A stretch of 54,440 nucleotides of DNA from Hyphomicrobiales bacterium (GTDB lineage: Bacteria > Pseudomonadota > Alphaproteobacteria > Rhizobiales > Beijerinckiaceae), in NCBI GenBank assembly GCA_028290405.1, contig JAQGJX010000159.1, positions 1-54,440 on the forward strand, written 5' to 3'. Numbering within the stretch: the first letter of the stretch is position 1; each line of letters starts with the position of its first letter. The position numbers and the translations under genes were made by a program. The notes below the pieces were generated by a model. It had not been told where the DNA came from and made no database searches. It saw only the letters and a program-made list of their open reading frames with translations. Of the stretch, positions 28,959 to 37,834 are shown piece after piece.

Positions 28959-31175
28959 TTGTTCGAGAAGCCGCATATCGCCGGACTGGATTCCGCGAAC
29001 CTCCGCGCGCTCGAACTGGGCGCGCACGGCGACCCGTTCTCCATCCTGGGCCCGCACGACGTTGAGAAAGGCCGTATCCTGCGCGTCTACGCGCCCGGCG
29101 CATGGCGCATGGAGGCGCGCGCGCGGGCGGACGGCGCGGTGCTGTGCGTGCTGGATCATTCGCAGACGCCGGGCCTCTTCAGCGGTCTGCTGGCGAAAGC
29201 CGGAAGCGGCGCGGCGCCTGTCCCCTACATGCTCGTCATCTACTGGCCGGGGCATGTGGAGGAGACGGAAGACCCCTATTCCTTCGGCCTTCTGCTGAGC
29301 GGCGACGAACTCGCGGACATTCGCGAGGGGCGCATGCTGGACCTCGCCGAGCGCCTTGGCGCGCTCCCCATGACGGTGGACGGCGCGCCGGGCGTGCGCT
29401 TCGCGGTCTGGGCGCCCAACGCCAGGCGGGTCGCCGTTGTGGGCTCGTTCAATCGCTGGGACGAGCGCCGGCACCCCATGCGCATGCGCCATGAAGCGGG
29501 CGTGTGGGAATTGTTCGTGCCGCGCATCGGAGAAGGCGAAACCTACAAGTTCGCCATCACGGGGCCGGACGGCGAACGCCTGCCCTGGAAGGCCGATCCC
29601 TGCGCGCGCCGCACCGAGAGCCCGCCCGCCACCGCATCCGTGGTGGCCCGCCCCATGGACCATGAATGGCGCGACGGGGACTGGATGCGCACGCGCGGCG
29701 CGCGCCAGGGCGCGTCGGCGCCGGTCTCCATCTACGAGGTTCACGTCGGCTCATGGCGCAAGCCCAACGGCCGCACGATGAACTGGGACGAACTCGCCGT
29801 GCGGCTCGTGCCCTACGTGAAGGCGCTTGGCTTCACGCACGTGGAGCTGACGCCCATTGCGGAGTTTCCGTTCGGCGGTTCGTGGGGCTATCAGGCCCTG
29901 TCGCTGTTCGCCCCCAGCGCGCGCTATGGCGACCCGGCGGGCCTCGCGCGCTTCGTGGACCGGTGCCATCGCTCGGGCCTCGGCGTCATCCTCGACTGGA
30001 CGCCCGCGCATTTTCCCGACGACGCCCACGGGCTCGCGCGCTTCGACGGCACGGCGCTTTACGAGCACGCGGACCCGCGCGAAGGCCGCCATCCCGACTG
30101 GGACACGCTGATCTACAATTTCAGCCGCAACGAGGTGCAGGGATTCCTGCTGGCGAGCGCCCTGCACTGGCTGCGCACGTTTCACATCGACGGGCTGCGG
30201 GTGGATGCGGTTTCGTCCATGCTCTACCGCGACTACAGCCGCAAGGACGGCGAATGGCTACCGAACGTCCACGGCGGCCGCGAGAATCTCGAAGCCGTGG
30301 CGCTGCTGCGCCGGATCAATCGCGAGGTGGCGGCGCACTGCCCGGGCGCCGTAATGATCGCGGAGGAATCCACCTTGTGGAGGGGCGTCACCGCGCCGGA
30401 AAGCGAAGGCGGGCTGGGCTTCACGTACAAGTGGAGCCTTGGCTGGATGAACGACAGCCTGCGCTACATGCGGCGCGATCCCGTGCATCGTGCGTGGCAC
30501 CACGACCAGCTGACGGGCTGCCTCGCCTTCGCGCATCAGGAGCGCTTCGTGCTGCCGCTCTCGCACGACGAAACCGCGCACGGCAAAGGCTCGCTGCTGG
30601 GCAAGATGCCCGGCGCACCGTCCGCCGCGCTTGCGAACCTTCGGGCCTATTACGCCTTCATGTGGACGCATCCGGGCAAGAAGCTGCTGTTCATGGGCGG
30701 CGAGCTTGCGCACCCGCGCGAATGGGACCACGATTCCGAGATCGACTGGGGTTTGCTGGACGAGCCGGCGCACCTTGGCGTGCTGGCCCTCGTGCGCGAC
30801 CTCAACCTTTGCTACCGCGACGAACCGGCGCTGCATGAAACCGATTGCGACGCCGCGGGTTTCCGCTGGCTCGTGGGCGACGACGCGGCGCAATCCGTGT
30901 TCGTCTACCTGCGCACGGCCGAGGGGGCCGCAGACCTGCTTGTCGCGCTGAACATGACGCCCGTGACGCGCAGCGACTACCGGATCGGCGTGTCCGAGAG
31001 CGGTCTATGGCGCGAGATTCTCAATACGGATTCCCATGCGTATGGCGGATCGGACATCGGCAATCTCGGGCTGGTGGCCACATGGCCCGAGCCTGCGCAT
31101 GGGCAGGAGCAATCGCTGTCGCTCACGCTGCCGCCGCTGGCCGCCGTCATCCTGCGCCGCGAGCCGTCGAGCTGA
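28959..31175 (+). CDS. glgB: 1,4-alpha-glucan branching enzyme
   Basis: 738 residues. Two N-terminal CBM48-like modules (the second around VRFAVWAPNARRVAVVGSFN) precede the GH13 barrel. Catalytic residues: Asp in IDGLRVDAVSSMLYRDYSRK, Glu in MIAEESTLW, Asp in PLSHDETAHGKGS. That last motif usually reads SHDEVVHGKGS, so VV is replaced by TA. Branching enzyme forms alpha-1,6 links in glycogen. No ATG or GTG starts the frame after the stop at 28944-28946, so the TTG at 28959 is the only reasonable start, with a poor ribosome binding site. It follows glgA by 104 bases. Confidence 0.95.
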   Translation: MFEKPHIAGLDSANLRALELGAHGDPFSILGPHDVEKGRILRVYAPGAWRMEARARADGAVLCVLDHSQTPGLFSGLLAKAGSGAAPVPYMLVIYWPGHVEETEDPYSFGLLLSGDELADIREGRMLDLAERLGALPMTVDGAPGVRFAVWAPNARRVAVVGSFNRWDERRHPMRMRHEAGVWELFVPRIGEGETYKFAITGPDGERLPWKADPCARRTESPPATASVVARPMDHEWRDGDWMRTRGARQGASAPVSIYEVHVGSWRKPNGRTMNWDELAVRLVPYVKALGFTHVELTPIAEFPFGGSWGYQALSLFAPSARYGDPAGLARFVDRCHRSGLGVILDWTPAHFPDDAHGLARFDGTALYEHADPREGRHPDWDTLIYNFSRNEVQGFLLASALHWLRTFHIDGLRVDAVSSMLYRDYSRKDGEWLPNVHGGRENLEAVALLRRINREVAAHCPGAVMIAEESTLWRGVTAPESEGGLGFTYKWSLGWMNDSLRYMRRDPVHRAWHHDQLTGCLAFAHQERFVLPLSHDETAHGKGSLLGKMPGAPSAALANLRAYYAFMWTHPGKKLLFMGGELAHPREWDHDSEIDWGLLDEPAHLGVLALVRDLNLCYRDEPALHETDCDAAGFRWLVGDDAAQSVFVYLRTAEGAADLLVALNMTPVTRSDYRIGVSESGLWREILNTDSHAYGGSDIGNLGLVATWPEPAHGQEQSLSLTLPPLAAVILRREPSS

Positions 31176-31280
31176 AGCGGCGCGGGACGCGTTCTCGCGC
31201 AGCGGTCTTTTCACTTCATCAATGCATGTCGGATAACGTCGCGGCGTTTCCCCTGCAGGCCAGATCGTCGGACACAGAGC

Positions 31281-33389
31281 ATGAACGAGCACGCCAATCC
31301 CGAGCAGGCTATCCGCGATCTCGCCCGGCTGTGCGGCGTGTCGCCGACGTGGACCGACCATACGGGCGCCGCGCGCAACGTCGCCGTCAATGATCTCCAG
31401 CGGATCCTCAGCGCGGCCGGATGGCCCTGCGCGACCCCTTCCGAACTCGCCCGCACGCGCGCGCAGGCGCTGCAACACGCGGCCGGGCGGCAATTGCCTG
31501 CGCTCATCACCATGCGGGCCGGCGAGCGCTTGCGCGTGCCGGCGGACGGGCTCTCGTCCCAGCGCGCGCGCATCGCGTTCGAAGACGGCGGCGCGGCCGA
31601 GATGCTGCTGGAGGAGGACGCCGACGGCCACGTGCTGGGCCAGAGCGTGGAGCGCATCGGCTACCATCAGCTTCAGATCGGCGATCGCGAATGCACGCTC
31701 GCCGTTGCGCCCCGGCGCTGTTTCACCGTGGACGACATTGAAGACGGCGCGCGGATGTTCGGCCTTACGGCGCAGATCTATGGACTGCGCACGGCGGGGG
31801 ACGGGGGCGTGGGCACGTTCGCGGGCGTGGAGGCGCTGTGCGTCTCCGCCGCCCGCCACGGCGCCGACGCCCTGTCGCTCAGCCCGACGCACGCGTTGTT
31901 CTGGGCGGACCCCGGGCATTACTCTCCCTATTCGCCCTCCACGCGCCTGTTCCGCAATCCAGCTTACGCGGATCTTGCGGCGACGTTCGCGCCTGCGCGC
32001 ATTGCGCAAGCGCTGGCGCGCAGCGGGTGCGCGCAGGAGGCGGCGGAGCTTGAGGCGCTGGCGCTGGTGGACTGGCCGCGCGCCAGCGCCATGCGGCGAC
32101 GGCTTCTTGCGGCGCTGTACGAGGACTTCCGGGCGCATGAACTTGAAGCCCGCGACATGCCCGCCTTGGCGCAGGACTTTGCGCGCTTCCGGCATGACGG
32201 CGGCCTTGCGCTGCGCAACCATGCGCGTTTCGAGGCGCTGCACGCGCACCATTTCGCGGCGGACTTCAACAAATGGGACTGGCGCACGTGGCCCGCCGGC
32301 CATCGCGACGCGGGATCGCACGAGGTCGCAGCCTTCGCGCAGGAGCACGCGCAGGCTGTGGACTTTCACGCTTTCCTGCAATGGCTCGCGGAACGCTCGC
32401 AGGCCGCCGCCCAGCGCGCCGCGCAGCAGGCGGGCATGCGCATCGGCCTGATCGCCGACCTTGCGGTGGGCATGAACGCGGGCGGAAGCCATGCGTGGAG
32501 CCGCCCCGACGACGTGCTTGTGGGCCTCAACGTGGGGGCGCCGCCCGATCCGCTGGCGCCGCGCGGGCAGAACTGGGGGCTCACGGCGTTCTCGCCGCGC
32601 GCGATGAAAAGCACGGGCTTTGGGGGCTTTCTGGGAACGCTGCGCGCGCTGTTCCGCAACGCGGGCGGCGTGCGCATCGACCATGTGATGGGTCTGGCGC
32701 GGCTCTGGATCGTGCCCGAGGGCGAGGACGCGTCGCACGGCGCCTACGTGGCCTACCCGTTCGACGACATGCTGCGGCTCGTCGCGCTGGAATCCCATCG
32801 TCATCGGGCCATCGTCATCGGCGAGGACCTAGGCACCGTGCCGCACGGCTTCCGCGAGCGCCTCGCGGACGCTGGCGTCTACGGCATGCGGGTGATGCAG
32901 TTCGAGCGCAACGGCGACGCGTTCCACAGGCCCGAGCAGTACGCGCGCGAATCCGTCTCCATGTCCTCCACGCACGATCTGCCGACCATCGCCGGCTGGT
33001 GGGGCGGTCGCGACTTGGCGGCCCGCGACGACCTCGACCAGTTCGGCCCCGGCCAGTCGCGCGCGACCGAAGAAGCCTCGCGCTCGCACGAGCGCACCAT
33101 GCTCTGGCGCGCCTTGCGGGACGCCCAAACCGCATCCGGCGCGGAGCCGTCCGCCAGCCGCGGCGACGAGGCGGCGGACGCCGCCATGCGCTTTCTGGCG
33201 CGCACCCGGTCCTCGCTGGCGCTTGCGCCCGTGGAGGACGTCACCGGCGCGCAGGAGCAGCCCAACCTGCCCGGCACGACGGACCAGCACCCGAACTGGC
33301 GCAGGCGTTACGACCAGGACGCGCGGCGGATGCTCGACGGAGCCGAAGCTGCGCAGCGCCTCACGTCCCTTCGGGAGCGCCGACGCTAG
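31281..33389 (+). CDS. malQ: 4-alpha-glucanotransferase (amylomaltase)
   Basis: 702 residues of family GH77 with the long N-terminal region typical of proteobacterial MalQ (about residues 1-150). Catalytic residues: Asp in GGVRIDHVMGLARLW, Glu in IVIGEDLGTVP, Asp in SSTHDLPTIAGWWGGRD. The 250s-loop region is GHYSPYSPSTRLFRNP. It transfers maltodextrin segments between chains, recycling the short chains made by phosphorylase and debranching enzyme. It follows glgB by 105 bases on the same strand. Confidence 0.95.
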   Translation: MNEHANPEQAIRDLARLCGVSPTWTDHTGAARNVAVNDLQRILSAAGWPCATPSELARTRAQALQHAAGRQLPALITMRAGERLRVPADGLSSQRARIAFEDGGAAEMLLEEDADGHVLGQSVERIGYHQLQIGDRECTLAVAPRRCFTVDDIEDGARMFGLTAQIYGLRTAGDGGVGTFAGVEALCVSAARHGADALSLSPTHALFWADPGHYSPYSPSTRLFRNPAYADLAATFAPARIAQALARSGCAQEAAELEALALVDWPRASAMRRRLLAALYEDFRAHELEARDMPALAQDFARFRHDGGLALRNHARFEALHAHHFAADFNKWDWRTWPAGHRDAGSHEVAAFAQEHAQAVDFHAFLQWLAERSQAAAQRAAQQAGMRIGLIADLAVGMNAGGSHAWSRPDDVLVGLNVGAPPDPLAPRGQNWGLTAFSPRAMKSTGFGGFLGTLRALFRNAGGVRIDHVMGLARLWIVPEGEDASHGAYVAYPFDDMLRLVALESHRHRAIVIGEDLGTVPHGFRERLADAGVYGMRVMQFERNGDAFHRPEQYARESVSMSSTHDLPTIAGWWGGRDLAARDDLDQFGPGQSRATEEASRSHERTMLWRALRDAQTASGAEPSASRGDEAADAAMRFLARTRSSLALAPVEDVTGAQEQPNLPGTTDQHPNWRRRYDQDARRMLDGAEAAQRLTSLRERRR

Positions 33390-33412
33390 CGCCCCCGCTT
33401 TTTGCGAGCGTC

Positions 33413-33437
33413 CGAACCTTTCCCCTCTCCCTTCGTT
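33413..33437 (+). promoter_or_regulatory. Possible EcfG-type promoter for the PRC-barrel gene
   Basis: CGAAC (33413-33417), 16 bases, then CGTT (33434-33437). It has one mismatch to GGAAC-N16/17-CGTT, at the first base. The predicted leader is about 50 bases. Confidence 0.45.
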
Positions 33438-33497
33438 AGGTGGTGAGCGCCGCAGTCCGGCGCGCAACTTTCCGCCTGATTACAATGGGAGTGACAC

Positions 33498-34211
33498 ATG
33501 CTTCACAAGCACACGAAGGCCCTTCTGCTGGCCACCTGCATGGCCGCGGCCCCGAGCTTCGCTTTCGCGCAGGCCACGCAGACCCAGACCAACCCGCCCG
33601 CAGCGCAGACGCAGGCCCAGCGCGATAACGCCGCTGCGTCTTCCAACGCCGCCGCATCCAAGGCGATGGCCACCGCGCAGCCCAACCAGATGATGGGCTC
33701 GGACCTGCGCGGCGCGCGCGTCTACAGCTCGAACAACGAGAACATCGGCGACGTGAACGACTTCCTGGTCGATCGCAGCGGCCGCATCGAAGCGCTGGTC
33801 ATCGGCGTCGGCGGGTTCCTTGGCATCGGCGAGAAGAACGTAGCCCTGCCCTTCAGCTCGTTCGAGTTCGTCAACGAGCCGATGACGTCGCGCACCAGCT
33901 CCACCCGCGAGCCCGCCACCACCGGCACCGTGCGCAGCGAGCAAAGCCCGGCTGACCGCGCCGCCGCCGACCGCTCGGCCGCCGAGCGCACGACCACGAC
34001 GACGACGACCGGCGCGCCCGTGCGCACCACGTCCGGCGCCATGAAGCCCGACCATCTCCTGCTGAAGGGCATGACGAAGGCTGACCTGCAGAACGCGCCG
34101 ACGTTCCACGCGGACGCTTCGCGCGCCAGCACGTCGACCACCACGACCACCACCACCGCCCCGGCCAACCGCCCCGCGGCGCCGGCCGACACGACCGCTC
34201 CGCGCCGCTAA
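33498..34211 (+). CDS. Exported PRC-barrel domain protein
   Basis: 237 residues. The signal peptide (HKHTKALLLATCMAAAPSFA) ends at about residue 25. A Gln/Ala-rich linker follows, then a PRC-barrel domain (about residues 68-130: LRGARVYSSNNENIGDVNDFL, then GRIEALVIGVGGFLGIGEKNV). The C-terminal ~100 residues are Thr/Ala-rich with two runs of six or seven Thr. Periplasmic PRC-barrel proteins of this type are common in Rhizobiales and have no firm function. The ATG follows GGGAG; a strong terminator follows the gene. Confidence 0.88.
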   Translation: MLHKHTKALLLATCMAAAPSFAFAQATQTQTNPPAAQTQAQRDNAAASSNAAASKAMATAQPNQMMGSDLRGARVYSSNNENIGDVNDFLVDRSGRIEALVIGVGGFLGIGEKNVALPFSSFEFVNEPMTSRTSSTREPATTGTVRSEQSPADRAAADRSAAERTTTTTTTGAPVRTTSGAMKPDHLLLKGMTKADLQNAPTFHADASRASTSTTTTTTTAPANRPAAPADTTAPRR

Positions 34212-34221
34212 GGCAGGAAGC

Positions 34222-34258
34222 AGAAAAGCCCTCTCCAGCCAGGCAGGAGAGGGCTTTT
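34222..34258 (+). terminator. Terminator between PRC-barrel and luciferase-like genes
   Basis: Stem AAAAGCCCTCTCC/GGAGAGGGCTTTT with 9-base loop and a T-run to 34258. It lies 11 bases after the PRC-barrel stop. The A-rich left arm would also supply a T-run on the minus strand, so it may serve the convergent gene as well. Confidence 0.88.
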
Positions 34259-34279
34259 TTCTTGTGAGGCGTGCGCCGT

Positions 34280-35308
34280 TCAGGCCGCTTCAAGACCCAG
34301 ATCAAGGGCGCGCAGTTCCGGCATGACCTCGCGGGCGAAGAGCTCGACGGACTCCGTCAGCTCCGCAAGCGACTGGTCGCCGAACGCCATCTGCCCCACG
34401 CAATAATTGCACTGCGAGCGCGTCAACTGCTCGGAGAGGAACCGCGCCACGGTGCGCGGCGAGCCCGCGACGCCCTTGCCCTGCTGGTGGAGTATGTCCC
34501 ACGTGTCCGGGCGCGGATGCTTGTTCATGCGCCCCAGCCGGCGGAACAGGTGCGTGAAGCCCTGGTGCCAATGGGGATAGGCGCGCCGCGCGACCGCAAG
34601 CGCCTTCTCGTCCGTCTCGGCGACGACGATGAAGCGCCCCAGCCCCATGAGCGGCAGGGCGCGCGCGGGGTGCTCTTCGCGCCAGACGCGGCGGAAGACT
34701 TCGTTGCACTCGCGCGCTTCCTCGGCAAGATCGAGGTTGATGGTGTTCCAGCCGCGCCGCGCAGCGCGTTCCGCGCTTTCGGGGGTGTGGACGCCGTACC
34801 ACACAGGCGGCGTCGGCTTCTGCATCGGCAGAACTTTCAGGGCGAACTCGCGATATGGGTCCTGCTGCTCGGGGACTTTCATCACCCCGGTCTCCAGCGC
34901 GTCGAGGATGCGCGGCAGGTTCTCGCGATAAACCGCTTCCGTCCCCGCCGGATCGACGCCGAAGTAGCAGATCTCGACGGGCGACGAGCCGCGGCCGAAG
35001 CCGATCTCAAGACGGCCGTTGGACATCTGGTCCAGCATGGCGATTTCTTCGGCCAGGCGCATCGGGTGATACAGAGGCAGCGCGTACACCATGGGCCCGA
35101 AGCGCAGGCGCTTGGTGCGCTGGGCGACGGCGGCGAGCATCACGTTGGGCGAAGGCGCCATGCCGAGCGTGGTGGCGTGGTGCTCGGCCAGGTGCCAGGC
35201 GTGAAAGCCATGGCGGTCATAAAGCTCGATGACCTTCAGCCGCTCCTCGAAATATTCGTTCAGGGGCAGATGGTCGTTGTCGAGGTGGTCAAAAATGCCG
35301 AACTGCAT
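34280..35308 (-). CDS. Luciferase-like (LLM class) flavin-dependent monooxygenase
   Basis: 342 residues. The N-terminus MQFGIFDHLDNDHLPLNEYFEERL and the following YDRHGFHAWHLAEHH (about residues 30-45) are typical of bacterial luciferase-fold monooxygenases. NGRLEIGFGRGSSPVEICYFG is the flavin/phosphate-binding region near residue 100. It should use reduced FMN and oxygen on an unknown substrate. Of two possible starts, the ATG at 35308 is preferred because it has the family's N-terminus. It is divergent from the TauD-like dioxygenase. Confidence 0.88.
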   Translation of the reverse strand: MQFGIFDHLDNDHLPLNEYFEERLKVIELYDRHGFHAWHLAEHHATTLGMAPSPNVMLAAVAQRTKRLRFGPMVYALPLYHPMRLAEEIAMLDQMSNGRLEIGFGRGSSPVEICYFGVDPAGTEAVYRENLPRILDALETGVMKVPEQQDPYREFALKVLPMQKPTPPVWYGVHTPESAERAARRGWNTINLDLAEEARECNEVFRRVWREEHPARALPLMGLGRFIVVAETDEKALAVARRAYPHWHQGFTHLFRRLGRMNKHPRPDTWDILHQQGKGVAGSPRTVARFLSEQLTRSQCNYCVGQMAFGDQSLAELTESVELFAREVMPELRALDLGLEAA

Positions 35309-35400
35309 GCGGCGCCCTTTTTTCCTGCCCTGCTTATTGCCCAGTTTTCTGGTCTGTCGCGGGCGCATGGCCCGGCTTTCCTGTCCCGCGCGCAACGCAG

Positions 35401-35429
35401 ATGACGCGCCCGAGGCCTCCCGCTATACT
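35401..35429 (+). promoter_or_regulatory. Sigma-70-type promoter of the TauD-like gene
   Basis: ATGACG (35401-35406), 17 bases, TATACT (35424-35429). The -10 box is near-consensus and the leader to the ATG at 35469 is about 33 bases. Confidence 0.55.
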
Positions 35430-35468
35430 GCGAGATCTAAGAAACAGCAAAGCGACCCGGGAGTCGAA

Positions 35469-36353
35469 ATGCCCATCTCCGTACACCCCCTCTCGCCCTC
35501 GATCGGCGCCGAGATCCGTGGCGTGGACATCTCCAAGCCGCTCGATCCCAAGGACGTGGCCGTGATGCGCCAAGCCTGGCTGGATCATTGCGTGCTTCTG
35601 TTCCGCGATCAACCGCTGGACGCAGAACAGCAGCGGACGTTCGTGCGCGCGTTCGGCGAACTGGGCGGCCGCAAGGTGCGGCTGGAGCCCACCAACTACA
35701 AGCGCCCCGAGGGACCGGACTACAACGCCGACGCAATGCTGGTGTCCAACATCCGCGAAGACGGCAAGCCCATCGGGGTGCTGCCGGACGGCGAGATGTG
35801 GTTCCACCACGACATGTGCTACTCGGCCGAGCCCAACCGGGCGAGCTTCCTCTATTCCATCGAAGTGCCCAGCTGGGGCGGCAACACCATGTTCTCCAGC
35901 ATGTACGCCGCCTACGAGAACCTGCCCCAGAGCCTGAAGGACAGGATCGAAGGGCGCACCGTGCTGCAGGCGTTCGATGAATACCAGGACCGCCGCGTGG
36001 ACTTCAGCGAGCGCCCGCTCGACAGCGTGCCGCACTGCTTCCAGCCCATCGTGCTGCGCCACCCCGAAACCGGCAAGCGCGCCATCTACGTGAGCCGGCT
36101 GATGTCTCACCGCATCGAGGGACTCACGGAAGCCGAAAGCGAGGCGTTGCTGGAGGAATTGTTCGCCTACACGGAAGATCCCGCCATCCGCTACGAGCAC
36201 GTGTGGCGCCCGGGCGACCTGCTGATGTGGGACAATCTCTGCTCCACCCACGCGCGCACGGACTTCCCCCGCGAGGAACGCCGCCTGATGCGCCGCTACA
36301 CGCTGGCGGGCGAGCCCGTCATTCCGGCCTGGGACCAGCGCACCGCCGCGTAA
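35469..36353 (+). CDS. TauD/TfdA-family Fe(II)/2-oxoglutarate dioxygenase
   Basis: 294 residues. The iron-binding facial triad is visible: HxD in WFHHDMCY (about residue 115) and the distal His in NLCSTHARTDFP (about residue 265). The Arg of RRLMRRYTLAGE should bind 2-oxoglutarate. The opening ISVHPLSPSIGAEIRGVDIS is the family N-terminus. Members hydroxylate taurine, aryloxyacetates, carnitine precursors or similar acids; the substrate here is unknown. The start ATG at 35469 follows GGGAG, and a longer open frame upstream crosses the promoter. Confidence 0.92.
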   Translation: MPISVHPLSPSIGAEIRGVDISKPLDPKDVAVMRQAWLDHCVLLFRDQPLDAEQQRTFVRAFGELGGRKVRLEPTNYKRPEGPDYNADAMLVSNIREDGKPIGVLPDGEMWFHHDMCYSAEPNRASFLYSIEVPSWGGNTMFSSMYAAYENLPQSLKDRIEGRTVLQAFDEYQDRRVDFSERPLDSVPHCFQPIVLRHPETGKRAIYVSRLMSHRIEGLTEAESEALLEELFAYTEDPAIRYEHVWRPGDLLMWDNLCSTHARTDFPREERRLMRRYTLAGEPVIPAWDQRTAA

Positions 36354-36362
36354 AGCGGGCAA

Positions 36363-36391
36363 AAGCCCTCTCCCGCGCCGGGAGAGGGCTT
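36363..36391. terminator. Hairpin between convergent TauD-like and BON genes
   Basis: A perfect 12-bp stem AAGCCCTCTCCC/GGGAGAGGGCTT with loop GCGCC, ten bases after the TauD-like stop. No T-run follows on the plus strand. The A-run on its left side gives four T for the minus-strand transcript. Similar CCCTCTCCC hairpins recur in Rhizobiales intergenic DNA. Confidence 0.6.
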
Positions 36392-36456
36392 GCGCAGCAA
36401 GGGTCGGGCGAGGGAGCGGCGACCGGGCGCATTGCCCGGCGCCGCCCTTATCAGCC

Positions 36457-37731
36457 TTAGCTGCTGCGGCCGCTGCTCGACCCGCCGCTGGTCGACGAAC
36501 CGCTCGAAGAGCCCATGCCGGACGTGCCCGTGCTGGACGAACTGGGCCGGGCGGCGTTGCTGCTCTGCGAGCCTGACGAGGAGCCCGTGGACGACGTCCC
36601 GGTTCCCGTCGTGGAGGACGTCCCGGACGTGGAGCCCGTGCCGGAGCTGGTCGACGTCGAGCCCACGGGGGTGTAGCCCTGCGACGACGTGGAGACCCCG
36701 GAGCCCATGGCGCCGTAGTGACGCTCCTGCACCCGCAGATTGTTCTGCACGTGGGTGACGCCCGAGACGTTTTCCACGCAATCCTCCGCGCGGCGCTTTT
36801 CGTCCCGCGAGCCGACGTGGCCGGTCAGCGTGACCTCGCGGCCCGAGACCTGCACCTCGATGTCCGAGGCGTCCACGCGCGGGTCCATGGTCAGCCGGTC
36901 GCACACGTCCTCACGAATGCGGTCGTCCGAGCGGGTGTAGTTGCGCGGGCCGCGGCCCTGATGGCGGTGGTCCTCCTCGCGCCGGCGCGCCGCTTCCTCG
37001 TCGCCGAACCAGGACGACACCTCGTCCGAAGCGCGGTCCCAGAAGCCGCGGTCGTCGTCGTGTCCGCCATAGCCCGAGGACGAACGTCCCTCATGGCGGC
37101 GCTCGCCATACCCGTAGCCGCTGCGCTGGCCGGAGCCGTAGCCGCCGCGCTGTCCCGCGCCGTAGCCTGACGAATAGCCGGCGCCATAGCCCTGCGACGA
37201 TCCGGAGCCGTACCCCGTGCCTGCGCCGTAGCTGGGTCCGCCATAGCCGGGATCGGACGTCATGCCCGAGTACTGGTCGTAGCCGGAGCGCGATCCGCTA
37301 CGCGAGCCGCGGCCCTCGCCCCAATCGCCGTACCCGGAGCCCATGCCCCAGCGGCTGCCATAGCTGGAACTGCGGCTGTCGGAGCCCATGCCGCCGTAGC
37401 CGTAGCCGCCCGTGCCGCCGTACTCGCCGCGCGAGGGCCCGCCGCTCCAGCCGGAGTGCTCGCCTTCCCCTGAGCCGCCATAGCCGCTCCAGCGGCCTTC
37501 GTCCGAGCGCCAGCCGGTTTCGTCCTGTCCTGCGCCATAGCCGCTGGGTCCGCGCCCGCGCCACTCGTCGCGCTGCCGGTCGCCCCAGTGGGAGCCGCGA
37601 TCCTGCGACCAGTCGCGGCCGCTGTGCTCGCGCCCGCGGCCATAGCCGCTCTGGCTCGATTCGCTCGAGGACCCGCGACGGTCGCCGCGCCAGTCCTCGT
37701 CCCAGTGGCGATAATCCCTGTCCTGCGCCAT
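36457..37731 (-). CDS. BON-domain protein with Gly/Tyr/Ser-rich flanks
   Basis: 424 residues. The first ~230 are low complexity (Gly, Tyr, Ser, Arg, Asp; many GYG units). A charged region and one BON domain follow (about residues 265-335: DDRIREDVCDRLTMDPRVDA, then VSGREVTLTGHVGSRDEKRRAE). A ~75-residue Ser/Thr/Gly tail ends the protein. BON domains bind phospholipid or interface surfaces and occur in osmotic-shock proteins. No signal peptide is evident. The ATG at 37731 (MAQDRDYRHW) follows GGGAG. An exact EcfG-type promoter lies upstream. Confidence 0.85.
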   Translation of the reverse strand: MAQDRDYRHWDEDWRGDRRGSSSESSQSGYGRGREHSGRDWSQDRGSHWGDRQRDEWRGRGPSGYGAGQDETGWRSDEGRWSGYGGSGEGEHSGWSGGPSRGEYGGTGGYGYGGMGSDSRSSSYGSRWGMGSGYGDWGEGRGSRSGSRSGYDQYSGMTSDPGYGGPSYGAGTGYGSGSSQGYGAGYSSGYGAGQRGGYGSGQRSGYGYGERRHEGRSSSGYGGHDDDRGFWDRASDEVSSWFGDEEAARRREEDHRHQGRGPRNYTRSDDRIREDVCDRLTMDPRVDASDIEVQVSGREVTLTGHVGSRDEKRRAEDCVENVSGVTHVQNNLRVQERHYGAMGSGVSTSSQGYTPVGSTSTSSGTGSTSGTSSTTGTGTSSTGSSSGSQSSNAARPSSSSTGTSGMGSSSGSSTSGGSSSGRSS

Positions 37732-37776
37732 GGCTGATGTCTCCCAATCCGTTGTGGACCCCCGCCTCGGCACGCA

Positions 37777-37801
37777 AACGCGTCCTCGAAGGCTCGGTTC
37801 C
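37777..37801 (-). promoter_or_regulatory. EcfG-type general-stress promoter of the BON-domain gene
   Basis: On the minus strand GGAAC (37801-37797), 16 bases, CGTT (37780-37777): an exact match to GGAAC-N16/17-CGTT. The predicted transcript start near 37770 gives a leader of about 40 bases. Confidence 0.75.
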
Positions 37802-37834
37802 TGAATTGGTTAATTCGACAGCCGGCCGGCGCTT

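Noticed and set aside
31005-32804. A 599-codon frame antisense to malQ
   Set aside because: The catalytic motifs of MalQ are on the plus strand; the minus frame has no recognisable domain.
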